From Candidatus Gastranaerophilales bacterium (GTDB lineage Bacteria > Cyanobacteriota > Vampirovibrionia > Gastranaerophilales > JAILCC01), in NCBI GenBank assembly GCA_028696075.1, contig JAQVHS010000012.1, positions 1-60,113 on the forward strand: DNA of 60,113 nucleotides, read 5' to 3'. The translations under genes were made by a program, and so were the position numbers. This document shows, piece after piece, positions 6,978 to 15,861 of this stretch (positions within the stretch are counted from its first letter, which is position 1; each line of letters begins with the position of its first letter). The notes beneath the pieces are model-generated. The model was not told where the DNA came from. It made no database searches and saw nothing but the letters and a program-made list of their open reading frames with translations.

Positions 6978-8012
6978 ATGTTTGATGTAGTAACCTTTGG
7001 AAGTGCAACAATTGATACATTTGTTGAGAGCAATGATGCGCACATAGTTTCTGTTCGCAGTATAGAAAGACAGGCGGAATTATATTGTCTGCCTTATGGA
7101 GCAAAAATACAGATTGACAAACAGTCTTTTGATGTAGGCGGCGGCGGTGTTAATACGGCAGTTTGTCTTGCAACGCTGGGATTAAACACTGCCACTGTGA
7201 TAAAAATAGGTACAGGCGCAAATTCAGTTAGCGTACGGGAAAGATTAAAACATCATAATATAAGCGAAAATCTTATTGTTGCTACAGGGGAAGAAAAAAC
7301 CGGTTTTTCAATAATATTGACGAGCTTTGAAGGGGATAGAACGGTTTTGGCTTACAGAGGCGCTAACTCGGATTTGATGATTTCTGATATTAATCTTGAA
7401 GAGCTAAAAAAAACAAAATGGATTTATTGTGCGCCTGTTAGTTCTGTTAAAGACAATATAGTAGAATTTGTTGCGGAATTTTGTTTGAAAAATAATATTA
7501 AATTGGCTTATAACTTGGGCAGTAAGGCGCTTGATAAGACCTTGGACGAGCTTGCCTCTACCTTAAGAGCGGTTAGCGTATTAACTTTGAACGTTCAGGA
7601 AGCAACAAAAGTTACCAAAATAGAACAACGCTACCAAAAATATAAGCACTCACCTATTAATGATTACGTTAAAGAAATGCTTAAAGCCTTTAAGGTCTAC
7701 GTACAAGATGTAGTGGTTATCACAGACGGTAAAAAAGGTGCTTATGCTTATGACGGTGAAAAATTCTATTATATCGAAAACTTCCCGAGCAAAAGGGTTA
7801 GCACGCTGGGTGCAGGGGATTGTTTTGCAAGTACTTTTTGCGCTTGTTATATTGAGCTTGAAAAAAGTATAGGCGATTCACTTGAACTGGCATCAATTAA
7901 CTCTGCTTATGTAGTTACCCAATACGGCGCTCAGTCAGGTTTGTTGACTATGGATGAGCTTATGAAGAAGAAGGAAGAAAACCCCGAGTATGAAACAGAA
8001 ATTGTCAAATAA
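6978..8012 (+). CDS. PfkB/ribokinase-family sugar kinase
   Basis: This 344-aa kinase has the PfkB N-terminal glycine-rich substrate loop GGGGVNTA (54-61) and the C-terminal signature TLGAGDCFA (276-284), in which Asp281 is the catalytic base and GAG forms the anion hole. It phosphorylates a sugar or nucleoside from ATP; the substrate cannot be read from sequence. It is expressed from a strong promoter at 6917-6946. Its 3' end overlaps anmK by 23 bases, so the two are coupled, consistent with sugar or amino-sugar salvage. Confidence 0.88.
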   Translation: MFDVVTFGSATIDTFVESNDAHIVSVRSIERQAELYCLPYGAKIQIDKQSFDVGGGGVNTAVCLATLGLNTATVIKIGTGANSVSVRERLKHHNISENLIVATGEEKTGFSIILTSFEGDRTVLAYRGANSDLMISDINLEELKKTKWIYCAPVSSVKDNIVEFVAEFCLKNNIKLAYNLGSKALDKTLDELASTLRAVSVLTLNVQEATKVTKIEQRYQKYKHSPINDYVKEMLKAFKVYVQDVVVITDGKKGAYAYDGEKFYYIENFPSKRVSTLGAGDCFASTFCACYIELEKSIGDSLELASINSAYVVTQYGAQSGLLTMDELMKKKEENPEYETEIVK

Positions 8013-9153
8013 CCCCAAAGAAATGCTTGTTATCGGGTTGATGTCAGGAACAAGCGTTGACGGTATTGACGCAGGTTTAGTGAGGATAAGACCTGATTTT
8101 ACTTTTGAATTTATTGACGGGATTGTATATGAATATTCTCCCTTGATGATAGAGCGGATTTTTGAACTTTTTGAAAAACATGTCAGTATTAAGCACCTTT
8201 GCCAGACAAATTTTTTAATTGGCGAATATTTTGCACAGGCGGTTTTGGCTTTGTGCGAAAAAACAGGGATTTCAACATCTGATATCGATTTAATAGGCTC
8301 CCATGGGCAGACTGTTTATCATTATCCGTTTGATAAAAAATTTGAACATTATTCTCTAAAAAGTACCCTGCAAATAGGCGAGTCTTCTGTTATTGCCCAA
8401 AAAACGGGAATTTTAACTGTAAGTGATTTCAGGACAAAAGACATAGCCGCAGGCGGAGATGGCGCTCCTTTAGTGCCGTATTTCGATGAAATATTTTTCA
8501 AAAAAGACGGTTTAAACAGTGCTATTCAAAATATAGGTGGTATTTCAAACGTTACTATGGTTGGTGAAAATATTGATACAATGGCTTTTGACACCGGACC
8601 GGGGAATATGATAATTGATTATTGTGCGAAGAAATTTTTCGGTGTTCCTTATGATAAAGACGGTAAAATAGCAAAATCAGGGAAAGTTGATGAAGATTGG
8701 CTTGCTTTGCTTATGCAAAACGGATATTTTAAGCTTTCACCGCCAAAAACCACAGGCAGAGAGCTTTTTGGCTTGCAATTTATTGAACGGTTTTTGAACT
8801 CCAATCCTCCGTCTGATGCAAGAGATGTTATGGCTACAGTTACGGCTTTTACCGCAAAAACCATTGCCAATGCTTACAAAGATTTTATTTTGCCCAATAA
8901 TAAAATCGACCGTGTTATCTTAGGCGGAGGAGGAGCTTATAACTCAACTATAATAAAGATGTTAGCCTCTGAATTTGATAATAAAATTCCTATTATGACA
9001 CATGAGGACTTTGGGATTTCAAATAAATTCAAAGAAGTTATAGCATTTGCATTTCTTGCTTATGCCGCTTACTTTGACATGGCAAATAACGTTAAGTCTG
9101 CAACAGGCGCCAAGTCTGATGTCATTATGGGAAAATTCACCAAACCTTATTAA
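7990..9153 (+). CDS. anmK: anhydro-N-acetylmuramic acid kinase
   Basis: This 387-aa enzyme converts 1,6-anhydro-MurNAc, released by peptidoglycan turnover, to MurNAc-6-phosphate with ATP. It shows the family signatures GLMSGTSVDGIDAGL (16-30), GSHGQTVYHYP, IGGISNVT and FDTGPGNMIIDY, with full usual length. The ATG at 7990 lies within the preceding kinase gene and follows AAGAAGG; an internal ATG at 8023 (MLVIGLMSG) is an alternative start. It points to cell-wall recycling in an organism with peptidoglycan. It converges with tsaD, overlapping by 4 bases at the 3' ends. Confidence 0.95.
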   Translation: MKQKLSNNPKEMLVIGLMSGTSVDGIDAGLVRIRPDFTFEFIDGIVYEYSPLMIERIFELFEKHVSIKHLCQTNFLIGEYFAQAVLALCEKTGISTSDIDLIGSHGQTVYHYPFDKKFEHYSLKSTLQIGESSVIAQKTGILTVSDFRTKDIAAGGDGAPLVPYFDEIFFKKDGLNSAIQNIGGISNVTMVGENIDTMAFDTGPGNMIIDYCAKKFFGVPYDKDGKIAKSGKVDEDWLALLMQNGYFKLSPPKTTGRELFGLQFIERFLNSNPPSDARDVMATVTAFTAKTIANAYKDFILPNNKIDRVILGGGGAYNSTIIKMLASEFDNKIPIMTHEDFGISNKFKEVIAFAFLAYAAYFDMANNVKSATGAKSDVIMGKFTKPY

Positions 9154-10205
9154 GCTCTTGAAAAAACTTCTACCGTCAAATCCGTATACACATCAGACAA
9201 AAAGTAAGCGCAGCTTGCTATCATAGCGGCATTGTCTGTACAGAACTGCATCTGTGGTGCAAAAGTATTGTAGCCTTCATCTTTTAGCGCTGACATTTTT
9301 TTTCTCAGTTCTGAATTTGCCGCTACTCCGCCGGCTATCGCTATGGTTTCATATCCGTATTTGTCTGCGCATGCCTTGGTTTTTTCCACCAAATATTCGC
9401 ATACCGTTTTTTGAAAACTTGCCGCTATATCTTCTACAGGCATGGGGGTGTTATCTTTTTCGCATTGGTTTTTTAAATTTTGGATTAGTTTGAGCATGTG
9501 GGTTTTAATCCCGCTAAAGCTGAAATCAAATTCCCCGACTTTTGGTTTTGGGATTTTATAAGCGTCAGGATTGCCCGTTTGCGCCAGTTTATCGAGATTG
9601 ATACCGCCGGGATAGGGAATGCCCAGCAGTCTTGCTACTTTGTCGTATGCCTCTCCTATGGCGTCATCAAGCGTTTCGCCTACAATTTCCTGTTCATCAA
9701 AAGACGAGATTTTAATAATTTGAGTATGCCCGCCGCTTACTAAAAGACAGATAAAAGGCGGTTCTAAATCCGAATTTAAGTAATTTGCACAAACATGCCC
9801 TTTTAAATGATTAACTCCGATGAAAGGTTTATCGTAAACAAGGCTTAATGTCTTAGCGGCATTAGCCCCTACCAAAAGACAGCCGACAAGCCCCGGACCC
9901 ATTGTCGAAGCAAACGCATCTATGTTATGTCCTGTCAGACCGCTTTGGGTAAAAGTTTCTTCAATTACGGCATTGATGGCTTTTAAATGTTCTCTTGAGG
10001 CAACTTCAGGTACTACTCCGCCGTATTGTTTATGTATAGGAATTTGAGAAGCGATGACGTTTGCCAGAACTTCTCTGCCGTCTTTTACAATGGAGCATGC
10101 CGTTTCATCACAGCTGCTTTCTATCGCAAAAATTATTATACTGTTATTTTCGTCAGGGATTAATACTTCTTTTTCACTAAAAGGTGTTTTTAAAACTTTT
10201 GGCAT
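9150..10205 (-). CDS. tsaD: tRNA t6A37 threonylcarbamoyltransferase TsaD
   Basis: This 351-aa protein transfers threonylcarbamoyl to A37 of tRNAs that read ANN codons, working with TsaB and TsaE, neither of which is in this window. It has the ATPase-fold motifs ESSCDETACSIV (29-40), GGVVPEVASREH (62-73), the metal-binding HLKGH (His133 and His137), LLVSGGHTQI and a C-terminal TDNAAMIA motif with the metal-binding Asp. The length is normal with a short N-terminal extension of about 20 residues. A terminator at 10252-10290 separates it from the upstream gene. Confidence 0.96.
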   Translation of the reverse strand: MPKVLKTPFSEKEVLIPDENNSIIIFAIESSCDETACSIVKDGREVLANVIASQIPIHKQYGGVVPEVASREHLKAINAVIEETFTQSGLTGHNIDAFASTMGPGLVGCLLVGANAAKTLSLVYDKPFIGVNHLKGHVCANYLNSDLEPPFICLLVSGGHTQIIKISSFDEQEIVGETLDDAIGEAYDKVARLLGIPYPGGINLDKLAQTGNPDAYKIPKPKVGEFDFSFSGIKTHMLKLIQNLKNQCEKDNTPMPVEDIAASFQKTVCEYLVEKTKACADKYGYETIAIAGGVAANSELRKKMSALKDEGYNTFAPQMQFCTDNAAMIASCAYFLSDVYTDLTVEVFSRA

Positions 10206-10251
10206 ATCTTATAACCTTATCCTTATAAGATATTAGCACGAATAATCTGAA

Positions 10252-10290
10252 CAAAAAAAAAGAGGCCTTTTAGATGCCCCTTTTTTTTTA
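10252..10290 (-). terminator. intrinsic terminator, likely bidirectional
   Basis: The hairpin has AGAGGC and GCCCCT arms with one mismatch, flanked by runs of nine A and nine T. Read on the minus strand it ends the 125-aa coiled-coil gene at 10302 and insulates tsaD. The A/T flanks are symmetric, so it would also act on plus-strand transcripts. Confidence 0.7.
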
Positions 10291-10301
10291 AGCTTTAATT
10301 A

Positions 10302-10679
10302 TTATCTACCGCCACCGCCGAAGGCTGTTTCAATATTCTTATCTAAGGTTTTCTGCATATTTTCTCTGCGCTGTTGAGCCATCTTCAATTCATTCTGCAG
10401 TTTGTTCAATTCCATATCAAGGACTTTATCCATTGCTTGAATAATTTTTTCTTGCTGTTCTAACATTTGTAATTGAGCATTGATAGCGTTACTTCTGGGG
10501 TCATTACCTGACATACTGCCGTTTGCCTGGAAGTAAGTGGATTTTTGGCTAGCTAAAAAGATACTCTTCATGGACAGCATTTGTCTTTGGTCAGATTTAG
10601 CGTTGATACGAGCCTGTAAATCATGCTCCATCGCTACCATCATCAAAAGTATTATGTTTGGACCTGCTATCGCGCCCAT
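10302..10679 (-). CDS. coiled-coil protein with hydrophobic N-terminus
   Basis: This 125-aa protein starts with a short hydrophobic stretch (GPNIILLMMVAME, residues 6-18) and continues as Gln-, Met- and Lys-rich helix with heptad spacing from about residue 60 to 118, ending in a flexible FGGGGR tail. It lacks cysteines and a cleavage motif. The gene has a good AAGGAG site and its own terminator, so it is monocistronic and probably well expressed. No family is recognised. The layout is reminiscent of small helical surface or secretion-system subunits, but that is only a resemblance. Confidence 0.7.
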   Translation of the reverse strand: MGAIAGPNIILLMMVAMEHDLQARINAKSDQRQMLSMKSIFLASQKSTYFQANGSMSGNDPRSNAINAQLQMLEQQEKIIQAMDKVLDMELNKLQNELKMAQQRRENMQKTLDKNIETAFGGGGR

Positions 10680-10726
10680 CGGCTTGCTCCTTTAAGCTAA
10701 CGTAAAATGTTTTATTAGTCTTCTTA

Positions 10727-10795
10727 CTAAAATAAAAACATTCTGTTTTTAATAATTGCCATGTCTAATCCTTGTGTAGTCATGTTTTGAGGCAT
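10727..10795 (-). CDS. tiny 22-codon ORF upstream of the coiled-coil gene
   Basis: The frame starts MPQNMTTQGLDMAIIKN and ends FLF. It lies between apt and the coiled-coil gene, 47 bp before the latter, on the same strand. It might be a leader peptide or a remnant, but there is no convincing ribosome binding site and it may be chance. The rest of 10680-10920 is AT-rich and shows nothing else. Confidence 0.2.
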   Translation of the reverse strand: MPQNMTTQGLDMAIIKNRMFLF

Positions 10796-10920
10796 ATTAA
10801 ATAAAAAATGAAAGAATAATATTTTTAAATATATTTAAACCCCTTAAAATAAAGGGATATGGGTAGTCAACATTTTGTTGTCTAGTTGGTTTAAAAGATG
10901 TTAAGATATGTAAATATTTT

Positions 10921-11442
10921 CTAATATTTAATCATGGAGATAATATTTACTTTGTTATCAAATTTTTCTCTTGCTTTTAAATCTTGCAGCTCCATAACAA
11001 AAGCAGAAGCGACAATTTGAGCTTCCGATCTTTCTATAAGTTCCATTGAAGCGCCTAATGTGCCGCCTGTTGCAAGTAAATCATCCATGATTATAACTTT
11101 ACTGCCTTTTTTCAAAGCATCGGCATGGATTTCCAGTTTGTCGCTGCCGTATTCCAGTGTATATTCAGCAGAATGTACTTTGGCAGGAAGTTTGCCGGGT
11201 TTTCTTATTAAGACCAGCCCTTTTCCCATAAGATAAGCAATAGGAGCGCCCAGGAAAAACCCCCTCGATTCTATAGTTGCTATGTAGTCAAAATCCATAT
11301 CTTTAAATTGCTCTGTGAAAAAATCAACAATTTGTTTAAATGCCAAAGTATCTTTTATAGCTGTTGTTATGTCTTTGAACAAAATTCCTTTTTTGGGAAA
11401 GTCCGGGATTGAACGTATTTTACTTTTTACATATTCTGTCAT
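10921..11442 (-). CDS. apt: adenine phosphoribosyltransferase
   Basis: This 173-aa cytosolic salvage enzyme makes AMP from adenine and PRPP. The PRPP loop VIIMDDLLATGGTLG (116-130) contains the paired acidic residues Asp120 and Asp121. ESRGFFLGAPIAY (58-70) and the flexible-loop region RKPGKLPAKVHSAEY (80-94) are typical of Apt. The size is standard. It is divergent from the NfeD-like gene, with 82 bp between them holding both promoters. Confidence 0.95.
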   Translation of the reverse strand: MTEYVKSKIRSIPDFPKKGILFKDITTAIKDTLAFKQIVDFFTEQFKDMDFDYIATIESRGFFLGAPIAYLMGKGLVLIRKPGKLPAKVHSAEYTLEYGSDKLEIHADALKKGSKVIIMDDLLATGGTLGASMELIERSEAQIVASAFVMELQDLKAREKFDNKVNIISMIKY

Positions 11443-11524
11443 TCTTAACTCCTGATATTAGCTGGTCAAAATTTTAATCCAATGTTATTATAAAATAATG
11501 ATACAGTAAAGGAAAGAATAAAGA

Positions 11525-11944
11525 ATGGAACTTTGGTTAGTTTGGCTTATATCTGGTATTGTGCTTGTTATATTGGAAATTTTCACCCCGACACTTTTTT
11601 TGTTAAGCATTGCTTTTGCATGTTTTATCGTTGCATTTTTAAGTTGGCTTGAATTTTCACTGCTATGGCAGGCAATAGTATTCGCTATATTGGCAGTTTT
11701 ATTGATAAAATTTATAAGACCGCTTTTTATATCAAAAGTAAAAGATGATACAAATACCAATATATATAATGATAAAGAAGCTACTGTGATAGAGCAGGTA
11801 GATAATGCCCAATTAAAAGGCAGAATAAAAGTTTTTGATGAAGAATGGGCGGCAAAGTCTGTCGATGACTCGGTTATCGAATCAGGCAGTGTCGTTATAA
11901 TTGAAAAAATAGAATCAATGAGTGCTATTGTAAGAAAGAAATAA
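11525..11944 (+). CDS. NfeD-like membrane protein (short form)
   Basis: This 139-aa protein has two or three membrane helices in its first 70 residues and a C-terminal beta-rich domain (about 78-139, EATVIEQVDNAQLKGRIKV onward), which fits the OB-fold of NfeD. It is the short NfeD type without a serine-protease domain. It sits 17 bp before an SPFH/stomatin-like gene, the classical pairing in which NfeD partners a flotillin or stomatin homologue at the membrane. Confidence 0.85.
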   Translation: MELWLVWLISGIVLVILEIFTPTLFLLSIAFACFIVAFLSWLEFSLLWQAIVFAILAVLLIKFIRPLFISKVKDDTNTNIYNDKEATVIEQVDNAQLKGRIKVFDEEWAAKSVDDSVIESGSVVIIEKIESMSAIVRKK

Positions 11945-11961
11945 TTAAAAAGGAGAAAGTA

Positions 11962-12936
11962 ATGTCTTTATTTATTATTGTTTTGATTTCAGCTGCTGTA
12001 ATTTTTGTACTTACCAGCGTAAAAATTGTCCAACAGGCTGAAGTTATTATTGTTGAGCGTTGGGGGTCTTATAACCGTACAATGCAGCATGGGTTAAATA
12101 TTCTAATTCCTTTTATGGAATTACCCAGAGGAATTCACTATAAAATATCCAGAATGCTTGTTGGCGGCGGCACTATTAATATGCTTGAATTAAAGGACAG
12201 AATTGACCTTAGAGAATCTGTTTATGATTTTCCAAGACAGAATGTAATTACAAAAGATAACGTTACTATAGGTATTAATGCGCTTTTATACTACCAAATT
12301 ATTGACCCTAAAAGCGCTGTTTATGAAATTGCAAATCTCCCTGATGCTATAGAAAAATTAACCCAAACAACTTTGAGAAATATAATAGGCTCTATGGATT
12401 TAGACGAAACACTAATTTCAAGAGATATTATTAATGCAAAACTCAGAACCTCGTTAGATGAAGCTACAAGCAAGTGGGGCGTGAAGGTTAACAGAGTTGA
12501 GCTTCAGGATATAGTTCCGCCAAAAGAAATTCAGGCGGCAATGGAAAAACAAATGAAAGCCGAACGTGACAGAAGAGCGACAATCCTTGAAGCTGAAGGG
12601 TTAAAACGCTCGAAAGTACTGGAAGCAGAGGGATTTAAAGAAGCTGAAATTAATAAGGCCGAAGGTGAAAAAAGAGCCGCAATTTTGACTGCGGAAGGTG
12701 AAGCGGAAGCAAGAATTAAAGTAGCCCAGGCAGAAGCCGAGGCAATCAGACTTGTTATAGAGGCGCTTAAAGATAACGGCGACCCCGATAAATATCTTAT
12801 TGCCGTTAGATACATAGAAGCGCTTAAAGAAATGGTTAGTGGTGAAAGCAACAAAATTGTTTATATGCCGTATGAAGCAACAGGTGTTTTAAGTTCTCTT
12901 GACAGTATTAAACAAATGTTTACAAATTCTAAATAA
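11962..12936 (+). CDS. SPFH/Band 7 stomatin-like protein (QmcA type)
   Basis: This 324-aa protein has an N-terminal membrane helix (about 3-22), an SPFH domain (about 25-200, with RGIHYKISRMLVGG and DNVTIGINALLYYQIIDP), and a C-terminal coiled coil made of repeated EAEG-type units (190-265). The family oligomerises at the membrane and influences membrane protein turnover or domain organisation. A clear AAAAGGAGAAAG site precedes the ATG. It forms an operon with the NfeD-like gene and ends at a strong terminator. Confidence 0.92.
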   Translation: MSLFIIVLISAAVIFVLTSVKIVQQAEVIIVERWGSYNRTMQHGLNILIPFMELPRGIHYKISRMLVGGGTINMLELKDRIDLRESVYDFPRQNVITKDNVTIGINALLYYQIIDPKSAVYEIANLPDAIEKLTQTTLRNIIGSMDLDETLISRDIINAKLRTSLDEATSKWGVKVNRVELQDIVPPKEIQAAMEKQMKAERDRRATILEAEGLKRSKVLEAEGFKEAEINKAEGEKRAAILTAEGEAEARIKVAQAEAEAIRLVIEALKDNGDPDKYLIAVRYIEALKEMVSGESNKIVYMPYEATGVLSSLDSIKQMFTNSK

Positions 12937-12940
12937 TTTA

Positions 12941-12968
12941 AAAGCCTCCTTTTAAGGAGGCTTTTTTT
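12941..12968. terminator. strong bidirectional terminator
   Basis: The stem AAAGCCTCCTT / AAGGAGGCTTT (12941-12951 and 12954-12964) is perfect and followed by a T run. It lies between the SPFH gene and the convergent 112-aa gene, whose stop lies within its right edge, so it can serve both. Confidence 0.85.
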
Positions 12969-13305
12969 ATAATTTAATTTTCTTTAGGAGCGGACCTATA
13001 AGAGGAATTTTATGTCTGAGCAAGAATGCCGTTACGGCGACAGCGCCGCCTATTAAAAACATTTCCAATTTACTGCGTTTTTCAACAGCTCTGTTAACAG
13101 CGCCGTATGTATCCACACTTGGAGGTGTTGCTAACCTTGTTCCGCCAAGGAAGTTAGTGTTATAGCCGTAATTGCCATAACCTGCACCCATAGCATTTCC
13201 TACATAATAAGGGCTGAGAGGATTATTTAAATTTTCCTGCAACAGTTGGTTATTGAAGATTGCTGAATTTGGTTGAAATAAATTGCTACCCATGCTTTTA
13301 TCCAT
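12967..13305 (-). CDS. tail-anchored Gly/Asn/Tyr-rich protein
   Basis: This 112-aa protein has a low-complexity, Asn-, Gly- and Tyr-rich N-terminal half (for example AMGAGYGNYGYNTNFLGG, about 38-55) and a single C-terminal hydrophobic helix (about 82-98) followed by a basic tail KKIKL. That is the layout of a tail-anchored membrane protein. It converges with the SPFH gene and shares its terminator. No family is recognised; the N-terminal composition resembles other lineage-specific proteins in the window. Confidence 0.65.
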   Translation of the reverse strand: MDKSMGSNLFQPNSAIFNNQLLQENLNNPLSPYYVGNAMGAGYGNYGYNTNFLGGTRLATPPSVDTYGAVNRAVEKRSKLEMFLIGGAVAVTAFLLRHKIPLIGPLLKKIKL

Positions 13306-13370
13306 CCTTTTCCTTGTATATATATAAAAAATTTTTGTTAAAAAAAATTGCCTTTATGAAAATATTTGGC

Positions 13371-13399
13371 TTGTAAAAAAAATTAAAACGTTTTATGAT
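13371..13399 (+). promoter_or_regulatory. promoter for the methyltransferase gene
   Basis: TTGTAA (13371-13376) and TATGAT (13394-13399) are separated by 17 bp, placing the start near 13406. The ATG is at 13423 with AAGGGG before it. Confidence 0.55.
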
Positions 13400-13422
13400 T
13401 GTGCGGTAACTAAGGGGTTTTT

Positions 13423-14160
13423 ATGGCAGAAAGACATTTAATAGAAAGCAGATTTAAGAAAGGTTTTGCTACTTATGAAGATAGTGCTTTCGTTCAGGCA
13501 CGTATGGCAAGATTACTTACTGATATGTTGAAAAATCATCAATCTGATTTTGATAAAATAATGGAAATCGGTTCGGGGACGGGGCTTTTAACCAAAGAGA
13601 TTGTTAATAATTTTAACTTCAAAGAATTTATTGCTAATGATTTAATAGCGGACTGCGAGGAGCATGTTAGAAAAATCAGCGACGAAATATTATTTTTTTA
13701 CGAAGATGCACAGAATTTTAACATCAATAAAAAGTTTGATTTAATTATGTCTAATGCTACTTTTCAGTGGTTTGACGACTTGGCTGAAACATTGAGAAGT
13801 TTTCATATTTGTCTAAAAAACAGCGGATATTTAGCATTTTCCACTTTTGGGGTTGCTAATTTTAAGGAAATTAAAGATACATTGGGTTTGTCTTTAAACT
13901 ATAAGCCAAAGGACGAAATATGCAGTATATTGTCGGAGAACTTTGATATTCTTGATACTATGGAATGGGAAGAAAAGCTTGAGTTTAAAGAGGTGCTTGA
14001 CGTTCTCAAATATATTAAACAAATTGGCACTAATTCTTTAATAAAAGGATTGTGGACTAAATCAAAGCTTGAAAAATTTGTTAAGGATTATGAAAACTTA
14101 GATACAAAAGGGATATTTTTAACTTATAACCCTATTTTGATTGTGGCACGTAAAAAATAA
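13423..14160 (+). CDS. bioC: SAM-dependent methyltransferase, BioC-like
   Basis: This 245-aa class I methyltransferase has motif I IMEIGSGTGLLTKEI (46-60) and the downstream LIMSNATFQWFDDL, which matches the BioC family, as does the N-terminal RFKKGFATYEDSAFVQARMA (10-29). BioC methylates malonyl-ACP to begin pimeloyl synthesis for biotin. No other bio gene is in the window, so the specific role rests on family resemblance; a related SAM methyltransferase is the alternative. It converges with the TPR gene with one base between stop codons. Confidence 0.75.
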   Translation: MAERHLIESRFKKGFATYEDSAFVQARMARLLTDMLKNHQSDFDKIMEIGSGTGLLTKEIVNNFNFKEFIANDLIADCEEHVRKISDEILFFYEDAQNFNINKKFDLIMSNATFQWFDDLAETLRSFHICLKNSGYLAFSTFGVANFKEIKDTLGLSLNYKPKDEICSILSENFDILDTMEWEEKLEFKEVLDVLKYIKQIGTNSLIKGLWTKSKLEKFVKDYENLDTKGIFLTYNPILIVARKK

Positions 14161-14161
14161 T

Positions 14162-15775
14162 TTATTCAAACAGGTCGTTTAATCTTTCGGTAATTTCCTG
14201 CGCATCAAGCTCGTTGGTTATTTTATTTATATCAAGCGCAACCTGATAGAGTCTTGCCGCTTCAATTTTATCCCCTCTTACAACCATTGCTCTTCCAAGA
14301 TTATAATAAGCAAGGGCATAGTTCGGGTTGGAAGCGACAGCCAGCTCAAAACAATCAATAGCATCTTTCACCTTGCCTAAATTGTCTAAATACAGTACGC
14401 CAAGGTTATTATAAGCGATGTCATAGTTATTGTCGTATGCTATAGCAAGCTCGTATTCTTTGATAGCTTCGTCGATTTCATCCCTGCCCCAGAGCAGATA
14501 ACCCAGATTACAGTGTATTCTTGAGTTTTCAGGATAAAGTTCAAGCGCAAGATTATAAACCACCTTGGCGTTATCGTAATCACCTTTGTCGTAGAATGCG
14601 CTTCCAAGGCTTATGTAAGTATCAATATCATTAGGATTTAATTGGTATGCACTTTGATATGCGCTTATTGCCGCATCATAATTTTTAACCGATTCATGAA
14701 GAACATAACCTAAAGTCTGAGATACAACACTTGTCCAGTCTTTGCTGGGGTTTAAATTTATAGCATAGTGGTAATATTTTATGGATTCATCAATTTCACC
14801 TTTTAAATAAAGAATATTAGCAATATGACTGTATAAGACGGGGTTACGCGGTTGTATTCTGATAAGTTTTTTATAACTTTGAACCGCTTTGTCATAATCT
14901 CCTATTTCTTCGTACAGCTGGCACATGGATTGATATGCCGGAATATTTATGGGGTCTATCCAAATCGCCATCCTGTATTCGTTTATGGCTTCTTCATATT
15001 TGCCTATTGATTTGTATACATCTCCTAACAAAATGTATAAAGGAATCCAACCCGGCGCTTCCTCTATTTTTTCCTGATACAATTCTATTGCTTTATCTTT
15101 TGTGCCTGTTTCTTCAAAATACCAGCCTTTTGTATATATAGGTAAGAATTCTATCATATTTTTGATTTTTGTAAATATATTGTGTAGTACAAAAGAATCA
15201 AACGGTATTCCTAATACAGCCAATGTTTTTCTCCACCAAATTTTTAAACTGTTTTTTAAGGAAGGCGGATTTATAATACTAAGAACATCAGCCAGAAGAA
15301 AATTTATTTTCGAGGTTCTCAGTTTCTCATAGTGTAAAGCCGTATAGGCATTTTTGATGCATTCTTGCATATTATCTTTTTTATAAAAGGTTTTTGCTGC
15401 CATAAAATACGCATCGGCATAAGTCGGGCTGTAATTAATCGCATAGTTAAAATGAGAAAGCGCCTTGTCCAACTCGCCTTTGCACAGGAAAGCCAGCCCC
15501 ATTTTATAGTGAATTACATCGGCATCGGTATTCGATTCTAATGCTCTTTGGTATTCTGTAATAGCTTCATCGGCGTACTGTTTTATGTTGTAAATATCCT
15601 GGTGCTTCTCAATGTATAAATCCCCTAATTTTATATGGAGTTTTGAATTGGTAGGGTCTTCATTCAGTGCATTTTTACAGATATTTATAGCATTGGTGAT
15701 GTCTCCTTTTTTTTCAAGAGAAATGATTTCATTTTCTATTTCTTTTATTTTATTATCTTGTTTTTCACCAAGCAT
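14162..15775 (-). CDS. large tetratricopeptide-repeat protein
   Basis: This 537-aa protein is almost entirely TPR units of 34 residues, with cores such as AYDNNYDIAYNNLGVLYLD and ASNPNYALAYYNLGRAMVV. About 12 units are visible in two blocks, residues 13-165 and 220-525, separated by a less regular hydrophobic segment (about 170-215, with LAVLGIPFDSFVLHN). It has no signal peptide and is probably a cytoplasmic or membrane-associated protein-interaction scaffold. Its partners are unknown. It is not in an evident operon. Confidence 0.88.
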   Translation of the reverse strand: MLGEKQDNKIKEIENEIISLEKKGDITNAINICKNALNEDPTNSKLHIKLGDLYIEKHQDIYNIKQYADEAITEYQRALESNTDADVIHYKMGLAFLCKGELDKALSHFNYAINYSPTYADAYFMAAKTFYKKDNMQECIKNAYTALHYEKLRTSKINFLLADVLSIINPPSLKNSLKIWWRKTLAVLGIPFDSFVLHNIFTKIKNMIEFLPIYTKGWYFEETGTKDKAIELYQEKIEEAPGWIPLYILLGDVYKSIGKYEEAINEYRMAIWIDPINIPAYQSMCQLYEEIGDYDKAVQSYKKLIRIQPRNPVLYSHIANILYLKGEIDESIKYYHYAINLNPSKDWTSVVSQTLGYVLHESVKNYDAAISAYQSAYQLNPNDIDTYISLGSAFYDKGDYDNAKVVYNLALELYPENSRIHCNLGYLLWGRDEIDEAIKEYELAIAYDNNYDIAYNNLGVLYLDNLGKVKDAIDCFELAVASNPNYALAYYNLGRAMVVRGDKIEAARLYQVALDINKITNELDAQEITERLNDLFE

Positions 15776-15861
15776 TTTTATTCCAATACACTTTATACTA
15801 CTCTTATTATAATATTAATAAGGAAAAATTTGAATTAAATATTGCGTTCTTGTTGCAAAGT

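Noticed and set aside
12531-12854. 107-aa minus-strand ORF inside the SPFH gene
   Set aside because: It results from the regular EAEG-type codons of the coiled coil read on the other strand (Ala/Ser-rich, low complexity).
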